DNA from: Photobacterium carnosum
GTDB lineage: Bacteria > Pseudomonadota > Gammaproteobacteria > Enterobacterales > Vibrionaceae
Length of the DNA: 64,000 nucleotides
Reading direction: 5' to 3'
NCBI RefSeq assembly: GCF_002849605.1
Contig: NZ_NPIB01000001.1
Coordinates: 1 to 64,000 of the forward strand
Shown: piece after piece, positions 8,124 to 16,553 of the stretch
Numbering within the stretch: position 1 is the stretch's first letter
How the letters are laid out: each line of letters starts with the position of its first letter
Notes under the pieces: generated by a model
The model's database searches: none
What the model was told of the DNA's origin: nothing
Seen by the model: the letters and a program-made list of their open reading frames with translations, nothing else
Program-made: the position numbers and the translations under genes

Positions 8124-9107
8124 ATGACATTAGATGAAATCGCAAAACTCGCTGGTGTGTCTCGAACAACAGCAAGCTACGTTATTAACGGTAAAGCGAA
8201 ACAATATCGTATCAGTGAAAAAACCCAACACAAGGTTATGGCCATTGTTAAAGAACATGACTATCGCCCCGATCATGCCGCGACGTCACTTCGTCTTGGA
8301 AATAGCCATTCCCTTGGGCTAATTATTCCTGATTTAGAAAATAGCAGTTATGCCAAAATTGCTAAATTATTAGAGCGTAATGCGCGCAAAGCGGGATATC
8401 AAATGATCATATCGTGCTCTGATGATGATCCTGAAACAGAGATGAAAGTCGCCGATATGCTACTCAGTCGTCGTACTGATGCTTTAATTGTTGCGAGTTC
8501 ATTAGCGGTAGATAATCATTTTTATAGAAAGATTCAAGCTCATGGCGTACCTGTAATTGCTATTGACCGCGCATTAGATGACGAATTCTTTGCATCTATT
8601 ATTAGCGAAGATTTAGAAGGAGCCTATCAACTAACACAATCACTATTAAGTCATCCGATTAACAGTATTGGTCTAATTGGCGCAGTGCCTGATTTAGGGG
8701 TATCAAAAGAACGCCAACAAGGCTTTACCGCTGCGGTAAAACGTCATCTACACCCCGTAACGACTATTATGAGTTATGGGGAACATTTTAGTCAGCAAAA
8801 TGGGCAACGTATGGTTCAACAATGGATTGATGATGATTGTTTTCCTGATGCGATATTAGCGACGTCTTATACTTTATTTGAAGGTGTGCTTGATTGTCTG
8901 CTTAAAAATCCCCAACTAATGAGTCATACTTATCTCGCAACGTTTGGTGATAACCGCCTATTGGATTTTTTACCGAATAAAATACAATCATTACCACAAC
9001 AATTTGAGCTTATTGCTGATAAGGCTTTAGCTTTAGCACTTGAAGCAATAAAAGGAAACTATGAACCGAATATTGAGGTCATTCCTCGTCAAGTCATTCC
9101 TCGTTAA
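8124..9107 (+). CDS. cra: Catabolite repressor/activator, LacI family
   Basis: Cra (FruR) is a dimeric or tetrameric DNA-binding protein whose repression is lifted by fructose 1-phosphate. The 327-residue product starts with the LacI helix-turn-helix, MTLDEIAKLAGVSRTTASYV, and the family's YRIS hinge. A periplasmic-binding-like effector domain follows from about residue 60 (LGLIIPDLENSSYA, ALIVASS, DRALDD). Divergence from fruBKA and three matching operators between them support the call. The local regulon surely includes fruBKA. The upstream ribosome site is weak; the start is chosen by homology of the first residues. Confidence 0.95.
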   Translation: MTLDEIAKLAGVSRTTASYVINGKAKQYRISEKTQHKVMAIVKEHDYRPDHAATSLRLGNSHSLGLIIPDLENSSYAKIAKLLERNARKAGYQMIISCSDDDPETEMKVADMLLSRRTDALIVASSLAVDNHFYRKIQAHGVPVIAIDRALDDEFFASIISEDLEGAYQLTQSLLSHPINSIGLIGAVPDLGVSKERQQGFTAAVKRHLHPVTTIMSYGEHFSQQNGQRMVQQWIDDDCFPDAILATSYTLFEGVLDCLLKNPQLMSHTYLATFGDNRLLDFLPNKIQSLPQQFELIADKALALALEAIKGNYEPNIEVIPRQVIPR

Positions 9108-9206
9108 TACTATAGTTATTATCCTATTGCAGAATATTAACAATAATGAAAAAATACACGATTACTTATTTTTATCTCTTTCTACTAAGTTGTTATAGGC
9201 TCCACC

Positions 9207-10241
9207 ATGTATTTACGTCTTAAAGCATTATTAATATCGCATGCACAATTCTCTCATGCTTTACGGGTAACATTAGCGATTGCTTTCACGCTCGCCTTTT
9301 ATTCCATCGTACCCGTTCCTCATTCCATGTGGGGACCGGTTACTGTAATTGTCGTTATGATGCAACCTTATGCTGGAGCCATTGTTTATAAAGGTTTTCA
9401 ACGTATTGGTGGGACATTATTAGGGGCAATATTAGGGTTATTAACCGTCTTATTTCCCGATCAGTTTGATTACCTAATTCCGGTATGGATGTTAGCGTGG
9501 GTATTCTTACTCTCTTTAAAATCTTACGGTAAGAATATTTATTTCTTCTTTTTAGCCGTAATGACGTTAATTATTGTTTCTTATCAGGGCAATACCTCTT
9601 TAGAAGTCAACGTCGCATTATGGCGTGTCGCTAATATTCTTATTGGCAGTTTGATTGCTATTGCATTTTCAATGTTAATGCCTATTCGTGCGATAACAGG
9701 TTGGAATTTACTGTTTAATCAAAATTTACGCGCATTACGTCAACTTTATCAAGCGCATGCTTCGGCTCATATGTTGAGTCTTAGGCAGTTAAATGTCATG
9801 AAACGTGAAGTATTAGAACGACACATGAAAATGATCATTCTATTACCTAATGTGCAAAAAGAAAGGCATAAACTCTCGGGTCATTATCGAACTATTATTA
9901 CGGTACAACGCTCATTAATTAGTGTTACTGAACAATTAATTGAAACGCATTGGAGTTCAGATATCAGTCGACGTCAATTATTAGCTCAAACAGATCTAAA
10001 ACAATATCAACAACATATTATTACTATTTTAACGCAATTAGAGCTGGCATCGGCTAATCATAGTAGCTTAGCGGGTATAGATACATTACCGAATATAGAT
10101 CTTCTCCCAATAATGGCAGAAGAGATATCACCTAATGACGCGGCTAATTCGCTGGGTATCTATGGCTATTTTTGGCTAACTCGTCAGTTTATTAGTCGAC
10201 TTGATGCACTTATTATTCAATTGCGAATTATTAATCAGTAA
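9207..10241 (+). CDS. FUSC-family inner-membrane protein (aromatic-acid exporter-like)
   Basis: The 344-residue protein has an N-terminal FUSC domain (about 15-165) with six predicted hydrophobic spans and the family motif PYAGAIVYKGFQRIGGTLLG, then a cytoplasmic helical tail of about 180 residues with two more conserved-looking blocks. FUSC proteins include AaeB, YeeA and YccS, thought to export aromatic carboxylic acids or other toxic anions; the substrate here cannot be told. It is shorter than double-FUSC proteins such as the one at 34784, resembling YeeA in length. It is 99 bp after cra and probably has its own promoter. Confidence 0.75.
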   Translation: MYLRLKALLISHAQFSHALRVTLAIAFTLAFYSIVPVPHSMWGPVTVIVVMMQPYAGAIVYKGFQRIGGTLLGAILGLLTVLFPDQFDYLIPVWMLAWVFLLSLKSYGKNIYFFFLAVMTLIIVSYQGNTSLEVNVALWRVANILIGSLIAIAFSMLMPIRAITGWNLLFNQNLRALRQLYQAHASAHMLSLRQLNVMKREVLERHMKMIILLPNVQKERHKLSGHYRTIITVQRSLISVTEQLIETHWSSDISRRQLLAQTDLKQYQQHIITILTQLELASANHSSLAGIDTLPNIDLLPIMAEEISPNDAANSLGIYGYFWLTRQFISRLDALIIQLRIINQ

Positions 10242-10268
10242 ATCCACTATCTCTATCTTAAAAAATAC

Positions 10269-10330
10269 CCAATTACCACCGATACTCAACCAATATTAAT
10301 AATTTTTCGAGCATCGATGGTAATTGGGCA
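10269..10330. repeat. Long hairpin element, copy 1 (FUSC gene terminator?)
   Basis: CCCAATTACCACCGATACTC and its near-complement GAGCATCGATGGTAATTGGG form a 20-bp stem with two mismatches and a roughly 20-base loop. A decayed relative occurs at 12958. It lies 28 bp after the FUSC stop, but there is no T-run, so it may be a repeat element more than a terminator. Confidence 0.7.
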
Positions 10331-10588
10331 CCACATTCAAGACAAGCTAACCATTTTTCCAGCGCAAATTAAATAAACGTTCTCTATTTTGTTTTTCAAT
10401 TCCATAAATTTGAGTATCAGAGAAGATTTTTTAAAATTAGATTGAATTTTTAGGCCTGACATTACTTATATACTTCAATGGGTTACAAAAAAATAATCAA
10501 GAATAATATCCTTATTAATAAAAATAGATGTACATGAAATAATCAGGTGGTATTATATGCCATGCTCTGTTGTTTAGAGAGTTATTAA

Positions 10589-10678
10589 ATGCAACACCAA
10601 GTAACAGTTAAACCTTCAGCTACATCAACGTTATCGTTTTGTACTTCAGTGTTTCCCTTGTATTGGCAGCGACATTAA
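10589..10678 (+). CDS. Possible 29-residue upstream ORF in the cold-shock leader
   Basis: The ATG at 10589 follows AGAGAG with eight bases of spacing, and the frame ends at TAA 10676-10678, 66 bp before the cold-shock gene. The peptide starts MQHQVTVKPS and has one Cys and one Trp. I do not recognise it. It may be a chance frame; the ribosome site is the only positive sign. Confidence 0.25.
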   Translation: MQHQVTVKPSATSTLSFCTSVFPLYWQRH

Positions 10679-10744
10679 TAATTTAACCACTTAGCACATC
10701 GCATTTTGGCGGTTAATTAATCATATTTATATAAGGAACATTAC

Positions 10745-10957
10745 ATGTCTAATCAAACAACTGGTCTAGTAAAATGGTTTAACGAAGCAAAAGGTTTTGG
10801 TTTTCTTTCTCAAGACAATGGCGGTGCTGACGTATTCGTTCACTTCGCTGCTATTTCTTCAGATGGCTTCAAAACATTAGCTGAAGGCCAAAAAGTATCT
10901 TTTGAAGTATCAGAAGGTCCTAAAGGTCTTCTAGCTGCAAACGTTGTAGCTTTATAA
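10745..10957 (+). CDS. Cold-shock protein, CspA family
   Basis: This 70-residue single-stranded nucleic-acid-binding OB-fold protein acts as an RNA chaperone. Both ribonucleoprotein motifs are present, KGFGFLS (RNP1) and VFVHF (RNP2), with the conserved start [13 protein letters not shown]. The length is exactly that of CspA. The ribosome site TAAGGA lies 9-10 bases ahead. A long leader and a good terminator mark it as a monocistronic gene, likely cold-induced through leader folding. It may be the CspA or CspV equivalent; paralogues cannot be told apart from one copy. Confidence 0.93.
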   Translation: MSNQTTGLVKWFNEAKGFGFLSQDNGGADVFVHFAAISSDGFKTLAEGQKVSFEVSEGPKGLLAANVVAL

Positions 10958-10982
10958 TTTATCCTCGCTGATAAATAATAAA

Positions 10983-11007
10983 AATGCTGGCTATGGCCGG
11001 CATTTTT
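10983..11007 (+). terminator. Terminator of the cold-shock gene
   Basis: AATGCTGGC/GCCGGCATT stem (one G-U pair) with a four-base loop, followed by TTTTT, 26 bp past the stop. Confidence 0.85.
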
Positions 11008-11451
11008 TATGCCTGTTATTTAGTGATTAATTATAGTTATGTTTTTATTGATCTAATATTTAGCTTGTTAACGAACATCGCAGAAATTTAAAAATTGATA
11101 TCATAATTAATAAACATGTTATTTATGATATATTCGTTTTTTAAATAAATTAAATTGCGAGTGAGATCTACTTATTTAAGCATAGATAATGCGATTTTTT
11201 ATTTACCACCCTTTTCTTCACAAAAAATATAACAAAAAACAATTAAAAAAGGCAGAGTAAACGCTGCCTAAAGAAAGGTATTATTATTAATGTGATATAT
11301 GTACTGGTTAAATAATAAAACACTACTGTTTAAATATTTTTTATGGCTATTTTCTTGAATATTTAATCTAAAATAGATTTATTTGAAATCTATTTATTAT
11401 AATAAACATTTATTTTATTTTTAATAATATATACAGTATTTTTTATGAAAA
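11008..11451. other. AT-rich gap with no recognised feature
   Basis: About 440 bp between the cold-shock terminator and the end of the ornithine-synthase gene. It is rich in A/T runs and has short frames only; no repeat, promoter or RNA could be supported. Confidence 0.6.
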
Positions 11452-12615
11452 TCAGGCTAAATCTTTAGCTGTATTTAAAAATTTATGAGGGTATTCTTTT
11501 TCACGTTTTTGAAAAGATAAAATAGAAGACTTAACAATTACACCATTATCAATGTTGATTGCTTGTTGAATAGTATTATTCTCATACCAACTATCACGGC
11601 CAGCTAATATATTAGGTAAATAAACAATTAATGCTGCAGAAATTGAACGAGTAGCACTTTCCCATAAATAACTCGGAGTGTGATCTACTGCATAATAATC
11701 TATCGTTTTATATTTAAACGTTGGATTTTTAAATGTGGTTGGTTTCGCAAAAAAGAATCCCATGCCTTCATCACAACTGACATCAATAATTAAACTATTA
11801 GGTTTGAGATATTTGCATTCAGACTCAAGAATAAAGTTTGTGGGTTTTTCTGTATTTTGATATGTGCCGTTTACGATAATATCGGTTTCATTTATAAGAT
11901 TTTTTAATGGTCGTATTATTCCATCACAATCAATCACAACCATGCGTTCTTCTGTATCACTACCGCCTCAGATTCTAACATAGTTACAATCGAGTATTTC
12001 TTCTCGCACCTCATTGAGTAAACGCTGAGTACAGATAGTGACATCCCTAAAACCATGCGCCTTTAATGCATGTATAGCACCACGACTAACAGCACCAAAA
12101 CCAAACACTATTGCTTTACGCTGATCGCCATAATGTCCATCAATACCTTTCAATTGTAGAGCGTGTAATACGGCACAATAGCCTGCCATTTCATTATTTT
12201 TATAGAATGTATGACGACCTACTTGACCATCAGGAGACCAGGTGTACATATCTTCAAAGGCAATCAGTGTTTGTTTACGCTCTAATGCTATTTGAGTTAT
12301 ATCTTCTTGTTGTACACAATGTACATACCCCCATAGTGTTCCACCTTCGCGTAGTTCTTGTAAATCTTGTAATACTGGCTTAGCAATGATAACCGTACCA
12401 ATGTTAGCTAATAAGTCGTGACGACTAGCAATGCCTCCTGTTAAATCTGCAATTTTTGAGTCTGAAATACCAAATGCAGCACCATAACCTTCTTCAAAAA
12501 TAAGTTGTTGACGAAGTTTTTTAGGGATTCGAAGTAAATGTTCTGGATGAATTGGATATCGTTGTTCATCTTCTTTTCTTGAAGTCCCAATGACTCCTAT
12601 TTTTAATGTATTCAT
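11452..12615 (-). pseudogene. N5-(carboxyethyl)ornithine synthase, interrupted by an in-frame TGA
   Basis: The enzyme family (alanine dehydrogenase/PNT superfamily) reductively joins pyruvate to the side-chain amine of ornithine with NADPH. The frame runs 387 codons from ATG 12615 to 11452 with one TGA at 11968-11970. The first part (215 residues) has an N-terminal substrate lobe (YPIHPEHLLRIP, EEGYG) and the start of the Rossmann fold (VFGFGAVSRGAIHALKAHG). The second part continues with IIVNGTYQNTEKP, IIDVSCDEGMGF and DHTPSYLWESATRSIS, all family features. The TGA sits between YVRI and GGSDTEER, where homologues I recall have Arg, so CGA to TGA is likely. Both halves look otherwise undamaged, so the break is recent, or the stop is read through. 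Confidence 0.8.
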
Positions 12616-13074
12616 GTTAGTCGTCGTGTCCTTTTTATAACAAAATTAATAGATGACGTTATAAACACATAATTCAAATGGAAAGGATTAGAATCATAAA
12701 ATCAACATACGAAAATATATTCTTATTGTTATTAGAAATGAAATAACAAGGTAATACAGTAACACGTTTTTTTTTATTATGTCGATTAAGTCATCATATT
12801 TATAAATCAGGAAAAAAACACTGTTGATATTTTATATTGTTAACTTGTCAATAGGATTTAAATGCATTGTTTATTAAAAACTCTAGATGTTTTTTTTAGT
12901 TGCCAATAATCGGTTTTATTCTGATTTTCATTAAAATAAAAAGGTATTAATTTCTACCTGATTACCACCGAGGCTCATCAAAAACCAATAATTTCTCAGC
13001 TGTCGATAGTTATTTTTCACTATTTTAAATTAGTGTGTTAAATAATAGTAATAATAAAAGGGGAACAAATAATA
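12616..13074. other. AT-rich gap with one decayed repeat copy
   Basis: The only structure found is the repeat relative at 12958-13018. The promoter of the interrupted synthase should lie at its left edge (minus strand) but no clear boxes are seen. Confidence 0.5.
12958..13018. repeat. Decayed second copy of the long hairpin element
   Basis: ATTACCACCGAGGCTC followed by an AATAATTT centre and TCGATAGTTATT lines up with the element at 10269-10330, keeping ATTACCACCGA and the loop CCAATA/AATAATTT. The right arm has drifted, so the stem is weak. Confidence 0.6.
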
Positions 13075-13104
13075 AACCCGCGTTATTAATTAATAGCGCA
13101 GGTT
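13075..13104 (-). terminator. Terminator of the PEP-synthase-like gene
   Basis: AAACCTGCGCTATT and AATAACGCGGGTTT (minus strand) pair with one bulge, ending in TTT; it is 8 bp after the stop. Confidence 0.65.
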
Positions 13105-13111
13105 TCTCTTC

Positions 13112-14017
13112 TTAACAAATAACCGTTGTCACTTCATGATCTATCAGCCACTGTTGTAAACGTGGCGCTTGTGAAATAGCATCATAATAAATATTACAAT
13201 CTTTTGATGCATTCCCCGCAACAACTAACAACATTTTTAATAGTGTTATTATCGCATCATTTTGAGTATCTACTCGATAATGAAGCTTGGCATTGGCAAA
13301 GTCTTGTCCTAATGCCAATTGTGCTAATTGCGTAACATCCACGACAAAACCATCAAAATAATGAATAAACGTATCGGCTAATAATGCATTTGCAGGCACA
13401 GAACAAAGCATATGGACTTTTAAGCCATTTGCGCCTCGGCATAAACCTTGTTCAGCCAACAAATCAATTATAGTTGCCGCTTCACTAAAAGTACGTACAA
13501 ACGGTACTACCAATTCAATCGTGTCACCACCAACAGCTGCACGAGCACGTTTAATTACCTCACATTGCAACGCAAAACTGGCCTTATAATTAACGTCAGC
13601 ATAAAGACTCACACCGCGTAATCCTAATTGTGGATTAATTTCAGTGGCTTCTAGTTCGGCACCTAATAGTTGGCATCGGCATTCGGCATTAGCCCCTGCT
13701 AATTGTACTTTTAGTGGCGCAGATCCTTGTTGTCTTGCTGCTGATACTAATAACTCAGTCAGTATAGCAACATAATATTCAGCCAACGCGACAGTCTGTT
13801 GCCCATATTGCTCGGCTATTTTTTGTTGTAACGCTTGCTGAGTCGCATCAGATAAAAGATTCTGTTGGGTAAAAACTAATGGATGAATAGCCACCGAGGT
13901 GGCAATAAGATCATCTAATAATACTAACCCAATTCCCTCACTATTTAGCGCCGCTAATTGTTGCGCATTGTGCAACACCGCTGTTGTTGTCAACAATAAT
14001 TCAGTTTGTGTTGTCAT
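13112..14017 (-). CDS. PEP-synthase C-terminal-domain-like protein lacking catalytic residues
   Basis: The 301-residue protein corresponds to the PEP/pyruvate-binding TIM-barrel domain at the C-terminus of phosphoenolpyruvate synthase; no ATP-grasp or phosphohistidine domain is present. Collinear matches are NPQLGLRGVSLY, ECEVIKR-like CEVIKRARAAVGG, VPFVRTFSEA, GLKVHMLC and IHYFDGF. The two phosphate-binding Arg positions remain. The metal ligand Glu (CEIPSN in PpsA) is Ser, the Asn-Asp pair (GSNDMTQ) has become Thr-Gln, and the catalytic Cys (GICGQ) is Tyr. It therefore should not make PEP and may bind it or regulate. It is divergent from aroH, whose product uses PEP. Start ATG 14017 follows GGAGGTACAGGTGGAG-like purines. 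Confidence 0.75.
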   Translation of the reverse strand: MTTQTELLLTTTAVLHNAQQLAALNSEGIGLVLLDDLIATSVAIHPLVFTQQNLLSDATQQALQQKIAEQYGQQTVALAEYYVAILTELLVSAARQQGSAPLKVQLAGANAECRCQLLGAELEATEINPQLGLRGVSLYADVNYKASFALQCEVIKRARAAVGGDTIELVVPFVRTFSEAATIIDLLAEQGLCRGANGLKVHMLCSVPANALLADTFIHYFDGFVVDVTQLAQLALGQDFANAKLHYRVDTQNDAIITLLKMLLVVAGNASKDCNIYYDAISQAPRLQQWLIDHEVTTVIC

Positions 14018-14335
14018 ACTCCACCTGTACCTCCATGTTAAAAAGCCGAGTACCTATCAATCTTAATGTATTAAATAGGCAATTATTGACATTACTGTGT
14101 GTTTAATTTTCAAGCAAGAATAAAACGTTATTTAATAACAATGATTCAATTTTCAAACTATATGCCATCAGGTTTATGTTGATTAATAATTGCATGCAAA
14201 ATCACCCTTTCAGTAAACAATTTCCACAATTACTCATTAAAAACCTATTTGTTATCACAAGTTTGGTTTATTCCAATGATGATTTGGGCTATCTTAACGG
14301 GGTTATTACAGAGATACCAAGGTAGGCACACTATT
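14018..14335. promoter_or_regulatory. Divergent region between the PEP-synthase-like gene and aroH
   Basis: About 320 bp in which promoters for both genes must lie. I looked for a TrpR operator (GTACTAGTTAACTAGTAC type), as AroH is tryptophan-regulated in E. coli, and saw none convincing. Confidence 0.4.
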
Positions 14336-15394
14336 ATGCCAATGAAAACAGATGAACTTCGCACAATAAGTCTCGGTCTTATGCCGACCCCAGCAGAAGT
14401 AGAAACAGCCTCACCAATGACAGATGCTATTGCTGTGCATGTTGATAGTGCACGTAAGCAAGTAGAATCCATCCTATCAGGTAAAGATTCACGTCTTTTG
14501 GTGATTGTAGGGCCATGTTCAATTCATGACACCGACGCTGCTATAGACTATGCGAAACGCCTTGTTGCTGTACAAGAAATATATAAAGACCAGCTTTTGA
14601 TCGTTATGCGCACTTATTTTGAAAAACCGCGTACCGTTATTGGCTGGAAAGGTTTGGTCTCAGATCCACATTTAGATGGAAGTCTTGATCTCGCTACAGG
14701 TTTACACAAAGCGCGTAAATTATTAATTGATATTAATGCGTTAGGGTTACCCACTGCGACTGAATTTTTAGATATGATCACCGGTCAATATATTGCAGAC
14801 CTTATTACATGGGGAGCCATTGGTGCCCGCACCACTGAATCTCAAATTCACCGTGAAATGGCATCAGCACTGTCTTGCCCTGTTGGCTTTAAAAATGGCA
14901 CTGATGGCAATATTAAAATTGCGATTGATGCTATTCGTGCCACACGTGCATCACATTTGTTTTGCTCACCCGATAAAAATGGTCAAATGACAATTTATCG
15001 CACTGCAGGCAATCCATATGGGCATATTATTCTTCGCGGTGGCAAGATACCCAATTATCACCAACAAGATGTTGCAATAGCTTGCAAAACATTAGCTGAA
15101 TTTTCATTAACACCAAAGTTAATTGTCGACTTTAGCCATGGTAATTGCCAAAAACAACATAAACGTCAACTTGATGTAACGGCTGATATTTGTGAGCAAA
15201 TTCGTAATGGTAGCCAATCTATTGCTGGCATTATGGCAGAAAGCTTTATTGAAGAAGGTAATCAAACGGTAATCAGCGGTAAAGAAAATGAACTTGTATA
15301 TGGACAATCAATTACAGATCCATGTATTGATTGGAATGATACGTTAGTAATGCTTGATATGCTGGCTAGTGCAATTAAAGACGCCAACGCATAA
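14336..15394 (+). CDS. aroH: 3-deoxy-7-phosphoheptulonate (DAHP) synthase, AroH-like
   Basis: It condenses PEP with erythrose 4-phosphate, the first step of aromatic amino-acid synthesis. The 352-residue protein is a class I-alpha DAHP synthase: VGPCSIHD, RTYFEKPRTVIGWKGL, ATEFLD, GARTTESQIHREMASA, GFKNGTDG and the metal-binding DFSHGN. It is closer to remembered E. coli AroH (Trp-sensitive) than AroF/G in MKTDELRT, TATEFLDMITGQ, SPDKNGQMTIY and HGNCQKQH. ATG 14336 is chosen because AAGGTAGG lies nine bases upstream; ATG 14342 is also possible, and the upstream-extended frame to 14249 is not conserved in type. It faces a PEP-binding-like pseudoenzyme. Confidence 0.93.
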   Translation: MPMKTDELRTISLGLMPTPAEVETASPMTDAIAVHVDSARKQVESILSGKDSRLLVIVGPCSIHDTDAAIDYAKRLVAVQEIYKDQLLIVMRTYFEKPRTVIGWKGLVSDPHLDGSLDLATGLHKARKLLIDINALGLPTATEFLDMITGQYIADLITWGAIGARTTESQIHREMASALSCPVGFKNGTDGNIKIAIDAIRATRASHLFCSPDKNGQMTIYRTAGNPYGHIILRGGKIPNYHQQDVAIACKTLAEFSLTPKLIVDFSHGNCQKQHKRQLDVTADICEQIRNGSQSIAGIMAESFIEEGNQTVISGKENELVYGQSITDPCIDWNDTLVMLDMLASAIKDANA

Positions 15395-15420
15395 TCTTCC
15401 GCTTAACATCTTAATACAAT

Positions 15421-15450
15421 AAAGGAGCACCAGTACATTGTTGCTCCTTT
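15421..15450 (+). terminator. Terminator of aroH
   Basis: AAAGGAGCA/TGCTCCTTT stem with a 12-base loop, 26 bp after the stop; T-run is only three residues plus CCTC, so strength is uncertain. Confidence 0.7.
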
Positions 15451-15532
15451 CCTCATTGTTAATTAACGGTATAATGTACACGTTAATTTATAACGGGATA
15501 TATTTCCCATCTTCAGATTAGAGGCCAATAAC

Positions 15533-16015
15533 ATGCCATGTTTTGATATTATTTCCGAAGTAGATACCGTAGAAATCAAAAATGCGGTAGATAATTCAAT
15601 TCGAGAAATTAGCACTCGTTTTGATTTTCGTGGTGTTGAAGCCAACGTAGAATTAAACAAAGAAATCGTAAAAATCACCTCAGAATCAGAATTTCAACTT
15701 GACCAAATTGTGGCAATTTTACGTGGTAACCTTGCAAGACGTGGTGTTGATGCCAATGCTCTTGAGCGTAAATCAATCAATTTTTCAGGTAAAACAGCAT
15801 CACAGAACATTGAATTTAAGCAAGGTGTTGAAACCACTAATGCTAAAAAATTGGTAAAAGCGATTAAAGACGCTAAATTAAAAGTGCAAGTAGCAATTCA
15901 AGGTGAAAAGCTACGTGTAACCGCTAAAAAGCGTGACGACTTGCAAGCTACAATGGCATTAGTTCGTGCACAAGATCTTGGTCAACCATTCCAATTTGAT
16001 AATTTCCGTGACTAA
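15533..16015 (+). CDS. yajQ: YajQ-family nucleotide-binding protein
   Basis: The 160-residue soluble protein is two-domain, ferredoxin-like folded; some members bind cyclic di-GMP or RNA, and the E. coli protein binds nucleotides, with physiological role unsettled. Family hallmarks: [11 protein letters not shown] at the start, [55 protein letters not shown] and the ending [12 protein letters not shown], nearly identical to E. coli YajQ. Length is standard. It is a single gene with its own terminator, between aroH and sdaC. Confidence 0.94.
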   Translation: MPCFDIISEVDTVEIKNAVDNSIREISTRFDFRGVEANVELNKEIVKITSESEFQLDQIVAILRGNLARRGVDANALERKSINFSGKTASQNIEFKQGVETTNAKKLVKAIKDAKLKVQVAIQGEKLRVTAKKRDDLQATMALVRAQDLGQPFQFDNFRD

Positions 16016-16034
16016 ACACTGTAAACAGCATAAA

Positions 16035-16060
16035 GGAAGCGTATTATCGCTTCTTTTTTT
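16035..16060 (+). terminator. Terminator of yajQ
   Basis: GGAAGCG/CGCTTC stem, loop TATTAT, then seven T residues, 20 bp after the stop. Confidence 0.85.
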
Positions 16061-16299
16061 ATCTTTTCATTCAACTATTTTTGAATATCTTTAAAAATAG
16101 TAATAACATTTAAACTGTAATTATTAAAATTATACTTTACTGTTATGCGCAAATACGTCATACAAATATAAAACAAAACACAAGTGAAACATTAAATACT
16201 CAAAAATACCGCACTTAAAAACCACATCACAACACTAGCAACATAACCATTACGTAAAAGTATACTTTTCAAGCAAACGAATTTTTTTATTTGCAAAAA

Positions 16300-16329
16300 T
16301 TGTTGCAAAGCATACTTATACTCTATAAT
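16300..16329 (+). promoter_or_regulatory. Probable sdaC promoter
   Basis: TTGTTG (16300-16305) and TATAAT (16324-16329) with 18 bp between them, about 220 bp ahead of the sdaC start. The rest of the 16061-16553 gap shows nothing else clear. The long leader leaves room for regulation. Confidence 0.55.
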
Positions 16330-16553
16330 CCACGCACTTCAATAATGGTTAATTACTTTTCATTCTTTGTTACTAACATAATAGGATAAAGAGCAGCAAC
16401 AACGATAACTAGCACGGATATGCTTATACGATCACGGAATGTTCACTTTTTATAACAAAAATGATTGTTGTAAATTACTATTAATTCGCTTGTTGTGCGA
16501 CTCAACTTATTCAGTACACATTGACTGAAAATGAAATAAAGGAGATGTCCATA

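Larger units (their letters stand above)
10242..10744 (+). promoter_or_regulatory. Intergenic region with the cold-shock gene leader
   Basis: The first part carries a long inverted repeat (10269-10330). The rest, from about 10530, is probably the long 5' leader typical of cspA-type mRNAs. No -10/-35 pair stands out. A possible 29-codon upstream frame lies at 10589-10678. Confidence 0.5.

Noticed and set aside
11968..11970. Selenocysteine at the in-frame TGA
   Set aside because: No clear SECIS-like hairpin follows within the usual distance, and the family does not use selenocysteine to my knowledge.
12111..12383. Plus-strand 90-codon frame antisense to the ornithine-synthase gene
   Set aside because: It lies wholly opposite conserved family motifs and has no ribosome site.
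14249..14335. 29-residue N-terminal extension of AroH
   Set aside because: Family members begin around MKTDELRT, and a ribosome site precedes ATG 14336, not 14249.
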